Positions 1 to 8,670 of a stretch of 64,000 bases of DNA are shown here, one piece after another (within the stretch, counting starts at the first letter, position 1; every line of letters begins with the position of its first letter). A program made the position numbers and the translations under genes. Below the pieces are notes generated by a model that made no database searches, was not told the origin of the DNA, and saw only the letters and a list, made by a program, of their open reading frames with translations. The stretch is from UBA4736 sp002404015 (GTDB taxonomy: Bacteria > Chloroflexota > Dormibacteria > Dormibacterales > Dormibacteraceae). Location of the stretch: positions 28,588-92,587 of the forward strand of contig DAIOCN010000010.1 of the NCBI GenBank assembly GCA_036747295.1, in the 5' to 3' direction.

Positions 1-376
1 CCTTGGCCATCGCGCCCGGCGTTCGCAGCACCGCCGCGATGGGGCCCACCCGGGCCTTCGTGTGGCTGCCGACCAGGATGTTGTCGAGGACGCTCATCTG
101 GGTGAACAGCCGGATGTTCTGGAAGGTCCGCATCACCCCCATGCCGGCGACCTGGTCGGCCCTCAGCCCGGCGAGCTCGCGTTCCCCGACCTTCACCGAC
201 CCCAGCTGGGGACGGATCACCCCGCTGACCAGGTTCAGGGTCGTGGTCTTGCCCGAGCCGTTGGGCCCGATGAGACTGAGGATCTGGCCCTCAAGCACCT
301 CCAGGTCGAGGTTGTTGACCGCGGTGAGCCCGCCGAAGGCGTGGGTCAGACCGCGGACCTGGAGCACCGCAGTCAC
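1..376 (-). CDS. livG: LivG-like ABC transporter ATP-binding protein (partial, runs off the left edge)
   Basis: This is the ATPase of a branched-chain amino-acid-type ABC importer, acting at the inner face of the membrane. Only the first 125 or so codons are in the window. The Walker A motif GPNGSGKT lies at residues 37-44 and a Q-loop (MRTFQN) follows; the signature motif and Walker B lie off the edge. Translation starts at a GTG whose bases overlap the livM stop codon (GTGA), so the two are translationally coupled. Neighbouring permeases and receptor support the LivG assignment over LivF, because LivG usually follows LivM directly. Confidence 0.9.
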   Translation of the reverse strand, partial: MTAVLQVRGLTHAFGGLTAVNNLDLEVLEGQILSLIGPNGSGKTTTLNLVSGVIRPQLGSVKVGERELAGLRADQVAGMGVMRTFQNIRLFTQMSVLDNILVGSHTKARVGPIAAVLRTPGAMAK

Positions 377-1419
377 GGCACCAGCCCTGGCTCCGGCGCC
401 ACTCCCAGCTCCTCCTCCGGCTGCGGCTCCGGGCGCTTCGGCGGGCGGAAGGAGAAGGCGCCCATGAGGCCTTGGGGGCGAAAGCGCATCAGCAGGACCA
501 GGACCGCGCCGAAGATCACGTAGCGGTACTCGGCGTACTGCCGCAGCAGCTCAGGCAGCAGCGTCACCCCAATGGCGCCCAGGATCACGCCCGGGATGCT
601 GCCCATGCCCCCGATGATCACCATCATGAAGACGGTCACCGTGTCGTTGACCGTGAAGCTGTAGGGGAAGACGGAGGCCCGCCAGGCGGCGTAGACGACG
701 CCCGTGATGCCGGCGATCACCGCCCCCGAGACGAAGGCCAGCATCCGGAAGCCGAGGACGTGGATGCCCATCGCCTGGGCGGCCAGCTCGTCGTCCCGGA
801 TCGCCATCCAGGCCCGCCCGATCCGGGACGTCTCCCAGCGGCGGAGGACGAAGACGAAGATCAGCCCGAACGCCAGCAGCAGGAAGTAGTAGTCGCGGTG
901 GGTGAGCAGCTTTATGTCGGCCAGCTGGATGGGGTCGATGCCCAGGATGCCGCTGACGCCGCCGGTGATGTTGATCGGGCGGTCGAGGTTGAAGATCAGC
1001 TGGCGGATGATCTCGCCGAAGCCCAGGGTGACGATCGCCAGGTAGTCGCCGCGGAGCCGCAGCGAGGCCACCCCCAGCAGCAGCGACATGGCGACGACGG
1101 CCAGCACGGCGACCGGCAGCACCGCCTCGACCGGCCAGTGCCGCTCGGTCTGGCTGGAAGCCAGGATCGCGTATGTGTAGGCGCCGATGGCGAAGAACGC
1201 GATGTAGCCGAGGTTCAGCAGCCCGGCGTAGCCGACGACAACGTTGAGGCCCAGGGCGAGACAGGCGAAGGCCACGCAGGTGGCGGCCAGGATCAGCAGA
1301 TAAGAAGCGTTGAAGGGCAGCTGGTCCAGCATCCAGGGCAGCGCGATCGCGGCGCCGGCCAGGGGCAGGAAGCGCCAGTCACCCAGGTCCACCAGCCGCC
1401 CCCAGACCCGCCTGCTCAA
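373..1419 (-). CDS. livM: LivM-like branched-chain amino-acid ABC transporter permease
   Basis: One of two membrane permeases of the Liv-type importer. The 348-residue protein is made of repeated hydrophobic segments, and the family-typical block RLRGDYLAIVTLGFGEI is at residues 121-137. The length is normal for LivM. It follows livH by 15 nt and overlaps the start of livG by the GTGA arrangement, so livH-livM-livG form one transcription unit. The solute is not fixed by sequence: the family carries branched-chain amino acids, but also urea, amides and aromatic acids in soil bacteria. The catabolic surroundings make an organic acid or amino-acid derivative as likely as leucine. Confidence 0.93.
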   Translation of the reverse strand: MSRRVWGRLVDLGDWRFLPLAGAAIALPWMLDQLPFNASYLLILAATCVAFACLALGLNVVVGYAGLLNLGYIAFFAIGAYTYAILASSQTERHWPVEAVLPVAVLAVVAMSLLLGVASLRLRGDYLAIVTLGFGEIIRQLIFNLDRPINITGGVSGILGIDPIQLADIKLLTHRDYYFLLLAFGLIFVFVLRRWETSRIGRAWMAIRDDELAAQAMGIHVLGFRMLAFVSGAVIAGITGVVYAAWRASVFPYSFTVNDTVTVFMMVIIGGMGSIPGVILGAIGVTLLPELLRQYAEYRYVIFGAVLVLLMRFRPQGLMGAFSFRPPKRPEPQPEEELGVAPEPGLVP

Positions 1420-1434
1420 GGTTTCACCGGGTTG

Positions 1435-2364
1435 TCAGACCTTGTCCGGCAGCTGTTCGCCGAGCAGGCCGGAGGGCTTGATGAGGAGGACCAGGATCAG
1501 CACCCCGAAGCTCAGGACATTCACGTAGTCCGCGTGGATGAAGGGCGCACTCTGGGCCTCGATCAGGCCCAGCAGCATGCCGCCCACAACGGCTCCCCGG
1601 ATGTTGCCGATGCCGCCCATCACGGCCGCGGTGAACGCCTTGAGGCCGGCCAGGTAGCCCATGAAGAAGTCCACCTGCGTGTAGAGCAACCCCGAAAGCA
1701 CACCGGCGACGCCGGCCAGGGCGGATCCCAGCAGGAAGGTGACCATGATCACCCGGTTCACCTCGATGCCCATGAAGCCGGCCGCCTCCCGGTCCTGGGC
1801 GGTGGCGCGCATCGCGGTCCCGTAGCGGGTGCGGCGCACGAAGAAGTCGAGCGCGAGCATCAGGCCGATCGCCAGCACGAAGATCAGCCCGTCGATGAAG
1901 GAGATGGTCGCGGAGCCCACATTGACGCGCCAGGCGGGGAGCACATTGACCGTGGGGACCAGGTGGCCGCGGGCGCCGAGCTGGGTCGCCACGATGTTCT
2001 CCAGGAAGATCGAGACGCCGAGGGCGCTGATCAGCGGCGCCAGGCGGTGGGCCGTGCGCAGCGGGCGATACGCCAGCCGCTCGATGGTGATGCCCAGGAG
2101 GCCCGCGCCCCCGGTCGCGACCACGAACATGGCCAGGATCACGAGACCGGGCGCGATCAGCGGAACGCCGGATGGGTTCACGAGGACCAGGGTCACCCCC
2201 CAGCCCATGAACGCCCCCGCCATGTACACGTCGCCGTGGGCGAAGTTGATCATCTCGAGGATGCCGTAGACCATCGTGTAGCCGAGCGCGATCAACGAGT
2301 ACATGCTGCCCAGCACGAGCCCGTTGACGAGCTGCTGTGGCAGCTGCTGCAGGATCAGGTCCAC
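1435..2364 (-). CDS. livH: LivH-like branched-chain amino-acid ABC transporter permease
   Basis: The second permease of the Liv-type importer, 309 residues with about eight hydrophobic segments. The conserved N-terminal block with FAHGD at residues 41-45 is the hallmark of LivH. It sits 66 nt after the receptor gene, and that gap holds a strong stem-loop at 2389-2414, which would let the receptor be made in excess of the permeases. The order receptor-livH-livM-livG is the usual one. Confidence 0.93.
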   Translation of the reverse strand: MDLILQQLPQQLVNGLVLGSMYSLIALGYTMVYGILEMINFAHGDVYMAGAFMGWGVTLVLVNPSGVPLIAPGLVILAMFVVATGGAGLLGITIERLAYRPLRTAHRLAPLISALGVSIFLENIVATQLGARGHLVPTVNVLPAWRVNVGSATISFIDGLIFVLAIGLMLALDFFVRRTRYGTAMRATAQDREAAGFMGIEVNRVIMVTFLLGSALAGVAGVLSGLLYTQVDFFMGYLAGLKAFTAAVMGGIGNIRGAVVGGMLLGLIEAQSAPFIHADYVNVLSFGVLILVLLIKPSGLLGEQLPDKV

Positions 2365-2388
2365 GTTCGCCTCAGGGAGAGATGAGGA

Positions 2389-2414
2389 GCGGGGCCCGCG
2401 GCTGGGGGCCCCGC
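2389..2414 (-). terminator. Stem-loop between ABC receptor and permease genes
   Basis: A perfect 9-bp inverted repeat (GCGGGGCCC / GGGCCCCGC) with an 8-nt loop lies in the 66-nt gap between the receptor stop and the livH start. There is no U-tract, so it is more likely a partial attenuator or mRNA-stabilising hairpin than a full terminator. Confidence 0.5.
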
Positions 2415-2430
2415 CGGGATTTGCGGACGG

Positions 2431-3606
2431 TTAGGCCGTCTGGGCTTTGATCTGCTGGAAGGCGCCGCTCTTCACCTGGAAGATGAAGACGCCGACGGCC
2501 GCCACATCGCCCTTGCTGTCGAACTTGAGGGGCACCCCGAGGATGCTGTTGTAGGTCTCGGTGCTGAGCGCCTTGTTCACGTCCGCCCGGTCGACCTTGC
2601 CGCTCTTCACTGGCGAGCTCTTGATCGCCGTGAGCAGCATGTTGGTGGCCTCGTAGGCGACCGCGTCAAAGGGGCCGAGGTCCTTGTACTTCGCGGTGTA
2701 GTTCTTGACGAAAGTGGCCGCAGAGGGAACGGTGTTGACATCAGGCGCGATGTTGGAGATGTACGCGCCCTCGGCCGCACCCTGCGAGCCCTTGATGAAC
2801 TGGGTGGCGTCGAACTCGCCGTCACCGCCCATGTAGCGGAAGTTGGGACCCAGCGACAGGCCCTGGCCCTTCAGAGCCTGGAGCAGGAGCGGGGCCTCGG
2901 CGCCCTCGTCGGCGAAGAAGACGAGGTCGGGGTTGAAGGCCTTGATCTTGGTCGCGATCGGGTTGGCGTCCTTGACGCCCGAGGCGAACACGTCGCGCTG
3001 GGTGGTGGCGCCGCCCGCCTTGACCGTCTTCTCGAAGAGGTCGGACAGGCCCTGGCTGTACGGGGTCTTGGAGTCGAGCACGAAGACCTTCTTCGTCTGC
3101 AGGGTCTCGAGCGCGAACTTGGCGTCGGCGGGACCCTGGTTGTCGTCCCTGGCGACCAGCCGGTGGGCGGTCTTCCAGCCGGACTCGGTGATCTTGGGGT
3201 TGCTGCCCGATTCGGTGATCATCGGCAGGGTGGCCCGCTCGAAGAGCGGCAGCTCGGCGAGCGCGATGCCGCTGAACATGGGTCCGATCACGCCCAAGAT
3301 GTCGGGGTCGGCCACGTACTTGTTGGCCAGCGTGACGCCCTGGTCGCCCTTGCCCGCGTCGTCGCCGACGTCGACCTGGATCTGGGTGCCGTTGATGCCG
3401 TTCTTGGCGTTCCACTCGTCGACGGCCATCTGGGCTCCGTGCAGGGCGCCCAGTCCGATCGGGGAGGCGTCACCGGTGAACGGTCCCGTGATCGCGATCT
3501 TGACCGTCTTCGGTCCGGTGGCCGTGGTGGTCGTGCTGCTGTTGCCGCCGCACGCGGCCAGCACTGTGATGGCCACCAGGCCGACCAATGAGATTCCTCT
3601 TCGCAT
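2431..3606 (-). CDS. livK: Branched-chain amino-acid-type ABC transporter substrate-binding lipoprotein
   Basis: Extracellular receptor of the Liv importer (type I periplasmic-binding fold, Peripla_BP_6), 391 residues. An N-terminal signal peptide ends in the lipobox LAAC with the lipidated cysteine at residue 19, followed by a Ser/Thr-rich linker; ligand-binding domain from about residue 33. A purine-rich Shine-Dalgarno (GGAGAGAAGGA) directly precedes the ATG. The gene starts 23 nt after the class V aminotransferase stop and leads into livHMG, so the aminotransferase may act on the imported compound. Ligand unknown. Confidence 0.92.
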   Translation of the reverse strand: MRRGISLVGLVAITVLAACGGNSSTTTTATGPKTVKIAITGPFTGDASPIGLGALHGAQMAVDEWNAKNGINGTQIQVDVGDDAGKGDQGVTLANKYVADPDILGVIGPMFSGIALAELPLFERATLPMITESGSNPKITESGWKTAHRLVARDDNQGPADAKFALETLQTKKVFVLDSKTPYSQGLSDLFEKTVKAGGATTQRDVFASGVKDANPIATKIKAFNPDLVFFADEGAEAPLLLQALKGQGLSLGPNFRYMGGDGEFDATQFIKGSQGAAEGAYISNIAPDVNTVPSAATFVKNYTAKYKDLGPFDAVAYEATNMLLTAIKSSPVKSGKVDRADVNKALSTETYNSILGVPLKFDSKGDVAAVGVFIFQVKSGAFQQIKAQTA

Positions 3607-3629
3607 TCCTTCTCTCCCGTAGGTGCTGA

Positions 3630-4784
3630 TCAGGTTGCGGCGGATAGTAGCGCCTCGTGGGCGTCAAGTACCGCCAGCAACGTGTCCACGTCCTCTTCGG
3701 TGTTGTAGTAGTGGAAGGAGACGCGCAGGCTGCCGTCCCGCGTGGAGCAGAGGATGCCCTCCCGGGCCAGGCGTTCGAGCAGGGTGGTCACGTCGCTGGT
3801 CCCCAGCATCACGAGCGGTCCCCGGGAGGCCGCGTCCAGCGGGGTCAGCAGCCGCCAGCCGCGCCGGCCCGCGCCCTCGACAAGGCGCTGGCTGAGCTCG
3901 GCCACGTGCTCGTGGATGGCGGGCAGCCCGATCGAGGCCACCAGCTTCAGAGACGCCAGGGTCGCGTAGATGGCCGGAACCGGCGGCGAGCCGGTCTGGA
4001 AGCGGCGGGCTCCCGCCGCGAACTCCAGGTGGTGGACGTCGTAGGCGAATGGGTTCACCTGGCCGAACCAGCCGCTGTCCGCCGGCCGAAGGCGATCGGC
4101 CAATCCTTCGCGGGCGTATAGGAACGCCACGCCGGGGGTGCCGAGCAGGTACTTCAGGGAGCCTGTCACCAGGAAGTCGAGGTCCAGGGCCTTGACGTCC
4201 ATCGGCTCCGTGCCCATGGACTGGAACGCGTCGACCAGGAGCAGCGAGCCGCGCTCGTGGGCCAGCTCGGCGAGGGCGGCCACGTTCAGCTTGAAGCCGT
4301 TCTTGTAGCAGACGTGGGTCGTGGAGACCAGTGCGGTCCGCTCGTCGATCAGGTCCCCGAACGCGCTGAGCGGTAGCTCGAGCCCGCTGGCCGAGGCGAA
4401 TGCCACCTCGGCCCCGTGGGCCTGGTGGGCCAGCCAGATGTGGCCGACGGTGGGGAAATCGAAGTCGCTCGTGACTACGCGGGGGCGGCCGCCGAAGTCG
4501 AGCGCGCTGGCCACCGAGTTGATGGCGGTCGAGGCCGAGAACGTGACCGCGATCTCGTCCGGGCTGGCGTTGACGAGCCCTGCGAACTCCGCCCGCAGGA
4601 GCTCCATCTGCTCGCACCAGAGGTCCCATGGGTTGCCGTGCTCGCGCCAGGTCGCGATGAACTCGTGGAGCGCTGCCTCGACCGGCTCGGCCAGGGCGCC
4701 CTGGGAGCAGGAGTTGAGGTAGATGCGGTTCGAGAAGATGGGGAACTGGCTGCGAAAGGCCTCGACGGCGGGCGCGATTGCCAA
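3630..4784 (-). CDS. Class V aminotransferase / cysteine desulfurase-like PLP enzyme
   Basis: A 384-residue fold-type I PLP enzyme of the class V group, which includes cysteine desulfurases, kynureninases and isopenicillin-N epimerase-like enzymes. The Schiff-base lysine is K211 in SLKYLLG; D185 and Q188 in LLLVDAFQS contact the cofactor ring, and H157 stacks on it. There is no recognisable desulfurase cysteine loop, so an aminotransferase, lyase or epimerase role fits better than sulfur transfer. The start is a TTG, because an in-frame stop lies just upstream; a TAGGAT box at 4794-4799 would give an almost leaderless mRNA. It heads the livK-livHMG operon. Confidence 0.85.
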   Translation of the reverse strand: MAIAPAVEAFRSQFPIFSNRIYLNSCSQGALAEPVEAALHEFIATWREHGNPWDLWCEQMELLRAEFAGLVNASPDEIAVTFSASTAINSVASALDFGGRPRVVTSDFDFPTVGHIWLAHQAHGAEVAFASASGLELPLSAFGDLIDERTALVSTTHVCYKNGFKLNVAALAELAHERGSLLLVDAFQSMGTEPMDVKALDLDFLVTGSLKYLLGTPGVAFLYAREGLADRLRPADSGWFGQVNPFAYDVHHLEFAAGARRFQTGSPPVPAIYATLASLKLVASIGLPAIHEHVAELSQRLVEGAGRRGWRLLTPLDAASRGPLVMLGTSDVTTLLERLAREGILCSTRDGSLRVSFHYYNTEEDVDTLLAVLDAHEALLSAAT

Positions 4785-4797
4785 AGTGTCCGCATCC

Positions 4798-4803
4798 TAC
4801 AAT
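4798..4803 (+). promoter_or_regulatory. -10 box (TACAAT) of a leaderless promoter
   Basis: TACAAT lies 6 nt before the GTG at 4810, so transcription should start at or next to the start codon. The opposite strand has TAGGAT at 4794-4799, serving the TTG at 4784. Both promoters share a 25-bp divergent gap. Confidence 0.6.
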
Positions 4804-4809
4804 CGCTCG

Positions 4810-6456
4810 GTGACGGACTCCCGGCTGACGATTGCTCGGGCCGTCGCGGCCGCCCTGTCCGAGGTTGGCGTCGACCACGTCTTCGGCCTCCTGGGCAGCG
4901 GCAACTTCGAGATCACCAACGCGTTCGTGGACTGCGGCGCGCGCTGGGTGCCGGCCCGCCACGAGGGCGGCGCTGTCGTCATGACCGACGCCTTCGCCCG
5001 GATCACCGGCCGCGTCCCGGCCTGCAGCGTCCACCAGGGCCCGGGCTTCACGAACACGATCACGGGGCTGGCTGAGGCCGCCAAGAGCGGGACCCCGATG
5101 CTGGTGCTCGCGGCCGACTCGCCGGACTCCGCGCTGCGCTCCAACTTCCGGGTGGACCAGGCCGGCCTGGCGAGCGCGGTGGGCGCCCTCTCCGAGCGCC
5201 TGCACTCGCCCGAGACGGCGGTCGCGGACGCGCTGCGTGCCCACCGGCGGACCCGGGAAGAGCGGCGGCCGGTCGTCCTCTCCATGCCGATCGACGTGCA
5301 GGCGGCGCCGGCGCCGGACGCCGCACCCGACCCCCCGCCGCCGGCCTGGCGGGCACCCCGGCCCAGCGCCGAATCCCTGGCTGCGGCGGGGAGACTGCTG
5401 GCCGGCGCCCGGAGGCCGCTGATCATCGCCGGCCGGGGAGCGGCCCGGGCCGCTGCCCGGCGCGACCTGGAGGCGCTCGCCGACCGCATCGGCGCGCTGC
5501 TGGCGACCTCGGCCGCCGGCCATGGCCTGTTCGCGGGGAGCCCCTGGGCGTTGGGGATCTCGGGCGGGTTTGCCTCGCCCACCGCGGCTGGGCTGATCCG
5601 AGAGGCCGACCTGGTCCTGGCGTTCGGGGCCACGCTCAACATGTGGACCACCCGCCACGGCCGCCTGCTGGGTCCTGAGGCGAAGGTGGTGCAGGTCGAC
5701 CTGGACCCCGACGCCATCGGCTCGCACCGCCCCGCGGACGTGGGGCTGATCGGCGACGCTGCCGAGACGGCGCGTGCCCTGGCGGCGCAAGTCCCGGCCC
5801 AGGCCGGCTGGAGGACGGCCGAGCTGGCCGGTCTCATCGCCGCCGGCGGCTGGCGGAACACGCCCTACAACGACGCCGGGGCGGACGGCCGCATCGATCC
5901 CCGGACGCTCTCGATACGCCTCGAGCGGATGCTCCCGGCGCAGCGCACGATCACGGTCGACTCCGGCCACTTCATGGGCTGGCCCTCCATGTACATGGAG
6001 GTGCCCGACGAGGCCGGCTTCGTCTTCCCGCAGGCCTTCCAGGCGGTCGGCCTGGGCCTCGCCGCGGCGGTGGGCGCGGCAGTGGCCCGGCCCGACCGCC
6101 TGACCGTCTCGACCGTTGGCGACGGCGGCTTCCTGATGGGGGTGTCCGAGCTGGAGACCGCCGTCCGGCTCGGCCTTCGGATGCTGGTCGTCGCCTACAA
6201 CGACGCGGCGTACGGCGCCGAGGTGCACCACTTCGGGCCCGAGGGCCGCCCGGTCCACCTGGTCCAGTTCCCGGACACGGACCTGGCCGCCATCGGCCGC
6301 GGCGCGGGCGCCCGGGCCGCCACCGTGCGCTCGCCCGACGACCTGGCCCCGATCGCGGAGTGGTTGGCCGGCGGGGCTGAAGGCGTCATGGTCGTGGACG
6401 CCAAGGTCGTGCCGACAGTCGTCGGCGAGTGGCTCCCTGAAGCTTTCGGACACTAA
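4810..6456 (+). CDS. Thiamine-diphosphate-dependent enzyme, acetolactate synthase/benzoylformate decarboxylase family
   Basis: A 548-residue three-domain ThDP enzyme. The cofactor-activating glutamate is E52 in ARHEGGAV, and the C-terminal ThDP/Mg2+ motif begins GDGG at residues 437-440 and ends near YNDAAYG. The central domain has the ALS/decarboxylase layout. The family covers acetolactate synthases, 2-oxoacid decarboxylases, oxalyl-CoA decarboxylase and carboligases; no regulatory subunit is adjacent, so catabolic decarboxylation or carboligation is more likely than branched-chain biosynthesis. I chose the GTG because -10 spacing, the divergent neighbour and homology start all agree; an upstream ATG would overlap the aminotransferase by over 60 nt. 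A cyclase gene follows. Confidence 0.85.
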   Translation: MTDSRLTIARAVAAALSEVGVDHVFGLLGSGNFEITNAFVDCGARWVPARHEGGAVVMTDAFARITGRVPACSVHQGPGFTNTITGLAEAAKSGTPMLVLAADSPDSALRSNFRVDQAGLASAVGALSERLHSPETAVADALRAHRRTREERRPVVLSMPIDVQAAPAPDAAPDPPPPAWRAPRPSAESLAAAGRLLAGARRPLIIAGRGAARAAARRDLEALADRIGALLATSAAGHGLFAGSPWALGISGGFASPTAAGLIREADLVLAFGATLNMWTTRHGRLLGPEAKVVQVDLDPDAIGSHRPADVGLIGDAAETARALAAQVPAQAGWRTAELAGLIAAGGWRNTPYNDAGADGRIDPRTLSIRLERMLPAQRTITVDSGHFMGWPSMYMEVPDEAGFVFPQAFQAVGLGLAAAVGAAVARPDRLTVSTVGDGGFLMGVSELETAVRLGLRMLVVAYNDAAYGAEVHHFGPEGRPVHLVQFPDTDLAAIGRGAGARAATVRSPDDLAPIAEWLAGGAEGVMVVDAKVVPTVVGEWLPEAFGH

Positions 6457-6484
6457 TCGTGGAGGCAAGAATCGTGGAGGCAAG
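6455..6484 (+). repeat. 15-bp tandem duplication carrying the ribosome-binding site
   Basis: The 15-mer AATCGTGGAGGCAAG occurs twice back to back (6455-6469 and 6470-6484). Each copy holds a GGAGG Shine-Dalgarno; only the second is well spaced from the ATG at 6488. It looks like a recent replication-slippage event. Confidence 0.9.
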
Positions 6485-6487
6485 CAA

Positions 6488-7261
6488 ATGGCTGCACTGA
6501 CAGACCTCGTCCAGGCCCTCGCGGCGGGCTCGATCCGGATGATCGACCTCACCCAGCCGCTCTCGGAGCGGACCCCGATCCTCCAGCTGCCGCCGCCGTT
6601 CGCCAACACGCCGAGCTGGAAGACGCACGAGATCAGCAACTTCGACGACCGCGGCCCGGCCTGGTACTGGAACTGGTTCGAGGGCGGTGAGCACGTGGGC
6701 ACCCACTTCGACGCGCCCAACCACTGGATAACGGGCCGCGACAAGGAGAGCGTCGACCGGGTGCCGGTCAACCGCCTAATCGGCCCCGCGGTCTTGATCG
6801 ACAAGTCGGCCGAGGCGGCCTCCAACCCCGACTACCTGCTGACCGTCGACGACGTCCGAGCCTTCGAGTCCGAGCACGGCCCGCTGCCGGCGGGGGGCTG
6901 GCTGCTCTACCGCACCGGCTGGGACGCCCGGGCCGCCGACCAGGCTCAATTCTTGAACGCGAACGAGACAGGCCCGCACACGCCCGGCCTGGACCCCGCG
7001 TGTGCACGCTTCCTGGCCGAGGAGAGCCCGATCGTGGGCATCGGCGTGGAGACCGTGGGAACGGACGCCGGCGCCGCCCACTCGTTCGAGCCAGCGTTCC
7101 CGTGCCACAACTTCATGCTCGGCGCGGGCAAGTACGGCCTCACGCAGCTCGCCAACCTCGCCCAGCTGCCGCCCACCGGCGCCGTGCTGGTGGTCATGCC
7201 GCTCAAGCTGGTGAACGGGTCCGGCAGCCCCTGCCGGGCGGTCGCGCTGGTGGAAGGCTGA
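6488..7261 (+). CDS. Cyclase family protein (kynurenine formamidase-like metal hydrolase)
   Basis: A 257-residue member of the Cyclase family (PF04199), which includes kynurenine formamidase and isatin hydrolase. The signature metal-binding motif HxxTHxDxPxH is present as H69, H73, D75 and H79 (HVGTHFDAPNHW), and the C-terminal part carries a conserved CHNFMLG segment. Such enzymes hydrolyse cyclic or formyl amides and lactones. Length is normal. It is 31 nt downstream of the ThDP enzyme, with a duplicated Shine-Dalgarno between them, and probably acts in the same pathway. Substrate unknown. Confidence 0.87.
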   Translation: MAALTDLVQALAAGSIRMIDLTQPLSERTPILQLPPPFANTPSWKTHEISNFDDRGPAWYWNWFEGGEHVGTHFDAPNHWITGRDKESVDRVPVNRLIGPAVLIDKSAEAASNPDYLLTVDDVRAFESEHGPLPAGGWLLYRTGWDARAADQAQFLNANETGPHTPGLDPACARFLAEESPIVGIGVETVGTDAGAAHSFEPAFPCHNFMLGAGKYGLTQLANLAQLPPTGAVLVVMPLKLVNGSGSPCRAVALVEG

Positions 7262-7298
7262 GGTGCGATTGGGAGTTGATCGTTAGAGACCTCAAGCG

Positions 7299-7685
7299 AT
7301 GTCAAGCAGCACCGACGACCCGATCAGCGAGGCGCTTCAGAAAGGCCAACTGGTCGACATCACGACGACCGGTCGCCTGACCGGCGAGCCGCGCCGGATC
7401 GAGATCGTCTTCCACAACATCGGCGGCCGGTTCTATATCAGCGGGATGCCGTCACCCAAGAGGCGGAGCTGGCTGGCCAACGTCGAAGCCAATCCCAGCT
7501 TCATCCTCCACCTCGAAAAAGGCGTTCAGGCCGACCTGCCGGCAACCGCCCGCGTGATCGACGACGAGAGCGAGCGGCGGGAAGTCCTACCTCATGTCGC
7601 GCGGACGTGGGGACGCGACGACGTTGACACGATGGTCCGCCAGAGCCCGTTGATCGAGGCGAAGATCCAGCCGATCGAGCGGTAG
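7299..7685 (+). CDS. DUF385/Ddn-like nitroreductase family deazaflavin (F420)-dependent oxidoreductase
   Basis: A 128-residue split-barrel protein with the family opening TTTGRLTGEPRRI, followed by the barrel segment ending in an LHLEKG-type strand. The family binds F420H2 or another flavin and reduces quinones or activated double bonds. It is a short single-domain version, slightly below the usual 130-150 residues. It follows the cyclase by 37 nt. Together with three LLM proteins in the window it implies that the host makes F420. Confidence 0.75.
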   Translation: MSSSTDDPISEALQKGQLVDITTTGRLTGEPRRIEIVFHNIGGRFYISGMPSPKRRSWLANVEANPSFILHLEKGVQADLPATARVIDDESERREVLPHVARTWGRDDVDTMVRQSPLIEAKIQPIER

Positions 7686-7693
7686 CCGGATGC

Positions 7694-7711
7694 GGCCGCG
7701 GTGTTGCGGCC
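7694..7711. terminator. Inverted repeat between convergent genes
   Basis: GGCCGC and GCGGCC separated by six bases lie in the 37-nt gap between two convergent genes. It could end both transcripts; no U-tract is visible. Confidence 0.3.
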
Positions 7712-7722
7712 GGACAAGAAGG

Positions 7723-8670
7723 TCACTCACGGTCCGGGACGTTACGGTCCCCGAGGACCTCGGCCAGCTTGACCGCGCCGATGCTGCCACCCGACACGAT
7801 GCACGCGATCCGGCCGCTCCCGGCCCGGCCCGAGAGCGCCGCCGCGAGTGCGGCGGCGCCGGCCCCCTCGGCGACCACGTGGCTGCGCTCGACCAGGACC
7901 CGCATCGCGTCCCTCACCTCGTCCAGGGAGACGACCAGGGAGCCGTCCAGGAGCTCCCGGGCCAGCTCCAGCATGTTGGGGAAGACCGTCCGGCTGCCGA
8001 TCCCATCGACGAATGAGGTCTGGTAGTCGACCGTGGCCACGCTGCCCGCCGCCAGCGAGGCCGCCAGTGGAGCGCCAGTCTCGACCTCCACCGCGTAGAC
8101 CCGGCACTGGGGGCGCAGGGCGCGCACCGCCGTGGCGATGCCGGCCGCCAGGCCGCCACCCCCCCAGGGGATGATTACTGCGTCCAGATCGGGCTCGTCC
8201 TCGAGGAGCTCGAGGCCGATCGTGCCGTTCCCGGCCATCACCCGCTCGTCGTTGAAGGCGTGCAGGAAGGTGGCCTCGACGCCCGGATAGGAGCGGTCTG
8301 AGAATGTCTGCCACCAGCGGTCGAAGCTGACCCGGATGACCTTGGCCCCCAGGCGCTCAACTGCCGCCAGCTTGGCTTCGGGTGCCGTGTCCGGGGCGAC
8401 GACGGTGCAGGGGATGCCGAGGCGGCGGGCGCACCAGGCGGCGGCCTGGGCCATGTTGCCGGCGCTGGCCGTGAGCACGCCCCGCCGCAGCTCGGAGGCC
8501 GGCAGCTGTCCGACCAGGTTGGCGGCGCCCCGGATCTTGAACGAACCGATGGGCTGGAGGATCTCCAGCTTCAGCAGCAGGTCGGTGTCGGGAAGCGGGA
8601 GGAGGGGAGTCCGGATGGCCGCCTCCATGACCCGCGGCTGCGCCGCCCGGATTGCCGCCAGGTCAAGCAA
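7723..8670 (-). CDS. Serine/threonine dehydratase-like PLP enzyme (fold type II)
   Basis: A 315-residue fold-type II PLP enzyme. The cofactor lysine is K45 in GSFKIRGA, the substrate loop SAGNMAQA is at residues 69-76, and the phosphate-binding glycine loop GGGG is at 170-173. There is no C-terminal ACT domain, so it matches catabolic threonine/serine dehydratases or serine racemase rather than biosynthetic IlvA. The start is a TTG that overlaps the stop of the aldo/keto reductase gene by 8 nt, so both are cotranscribed. Confidence 0.87.
   Translation of the reverse strand: MLDLAAIRAAQPRVMEAAIRTPLLPLPDTDLLLKLEILQPIGSFKIRGAANLVGQLPASELRRGVLTASAGNMAQAAAWCARRLGIPCTVVAPDTAPEAKLAAVERLGAKVIRVSFDRWWQTFSDRSYPGVEATFLHAFNDERVMAGNGTIGLELLEDEPDLDAVIIPWGGGGLAAGIATAVRALRPQCRVYAVEVETGAPLAASLAAGSVATVDYQTSFVDGIGSRTVFPNMLELARELLDGSLVVSLDEVRDAMRVLVERSHVVAEGAGAAALAAALSGRAGSGRIACIVSGGSIGAVKLAEVLGDRNVPDRE

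Noticed and set aside
472..2385. A 637-codon open frame on the plus strand, antisense to livM and livH
   Set aside because: It is rich in His, Gln, Asp and Arg with no family motif; it mirrors GC-rich third positions of the real minus-strand permeases.
3664..6825. A 1053-codon minus-strand frame
   Set aside because: It crosses a real plus-strand ThDP enzyme and a real minus-strand aminotransferase in the wrong frame; composition is Arg/Pro/Gly-rich and lacks domains.
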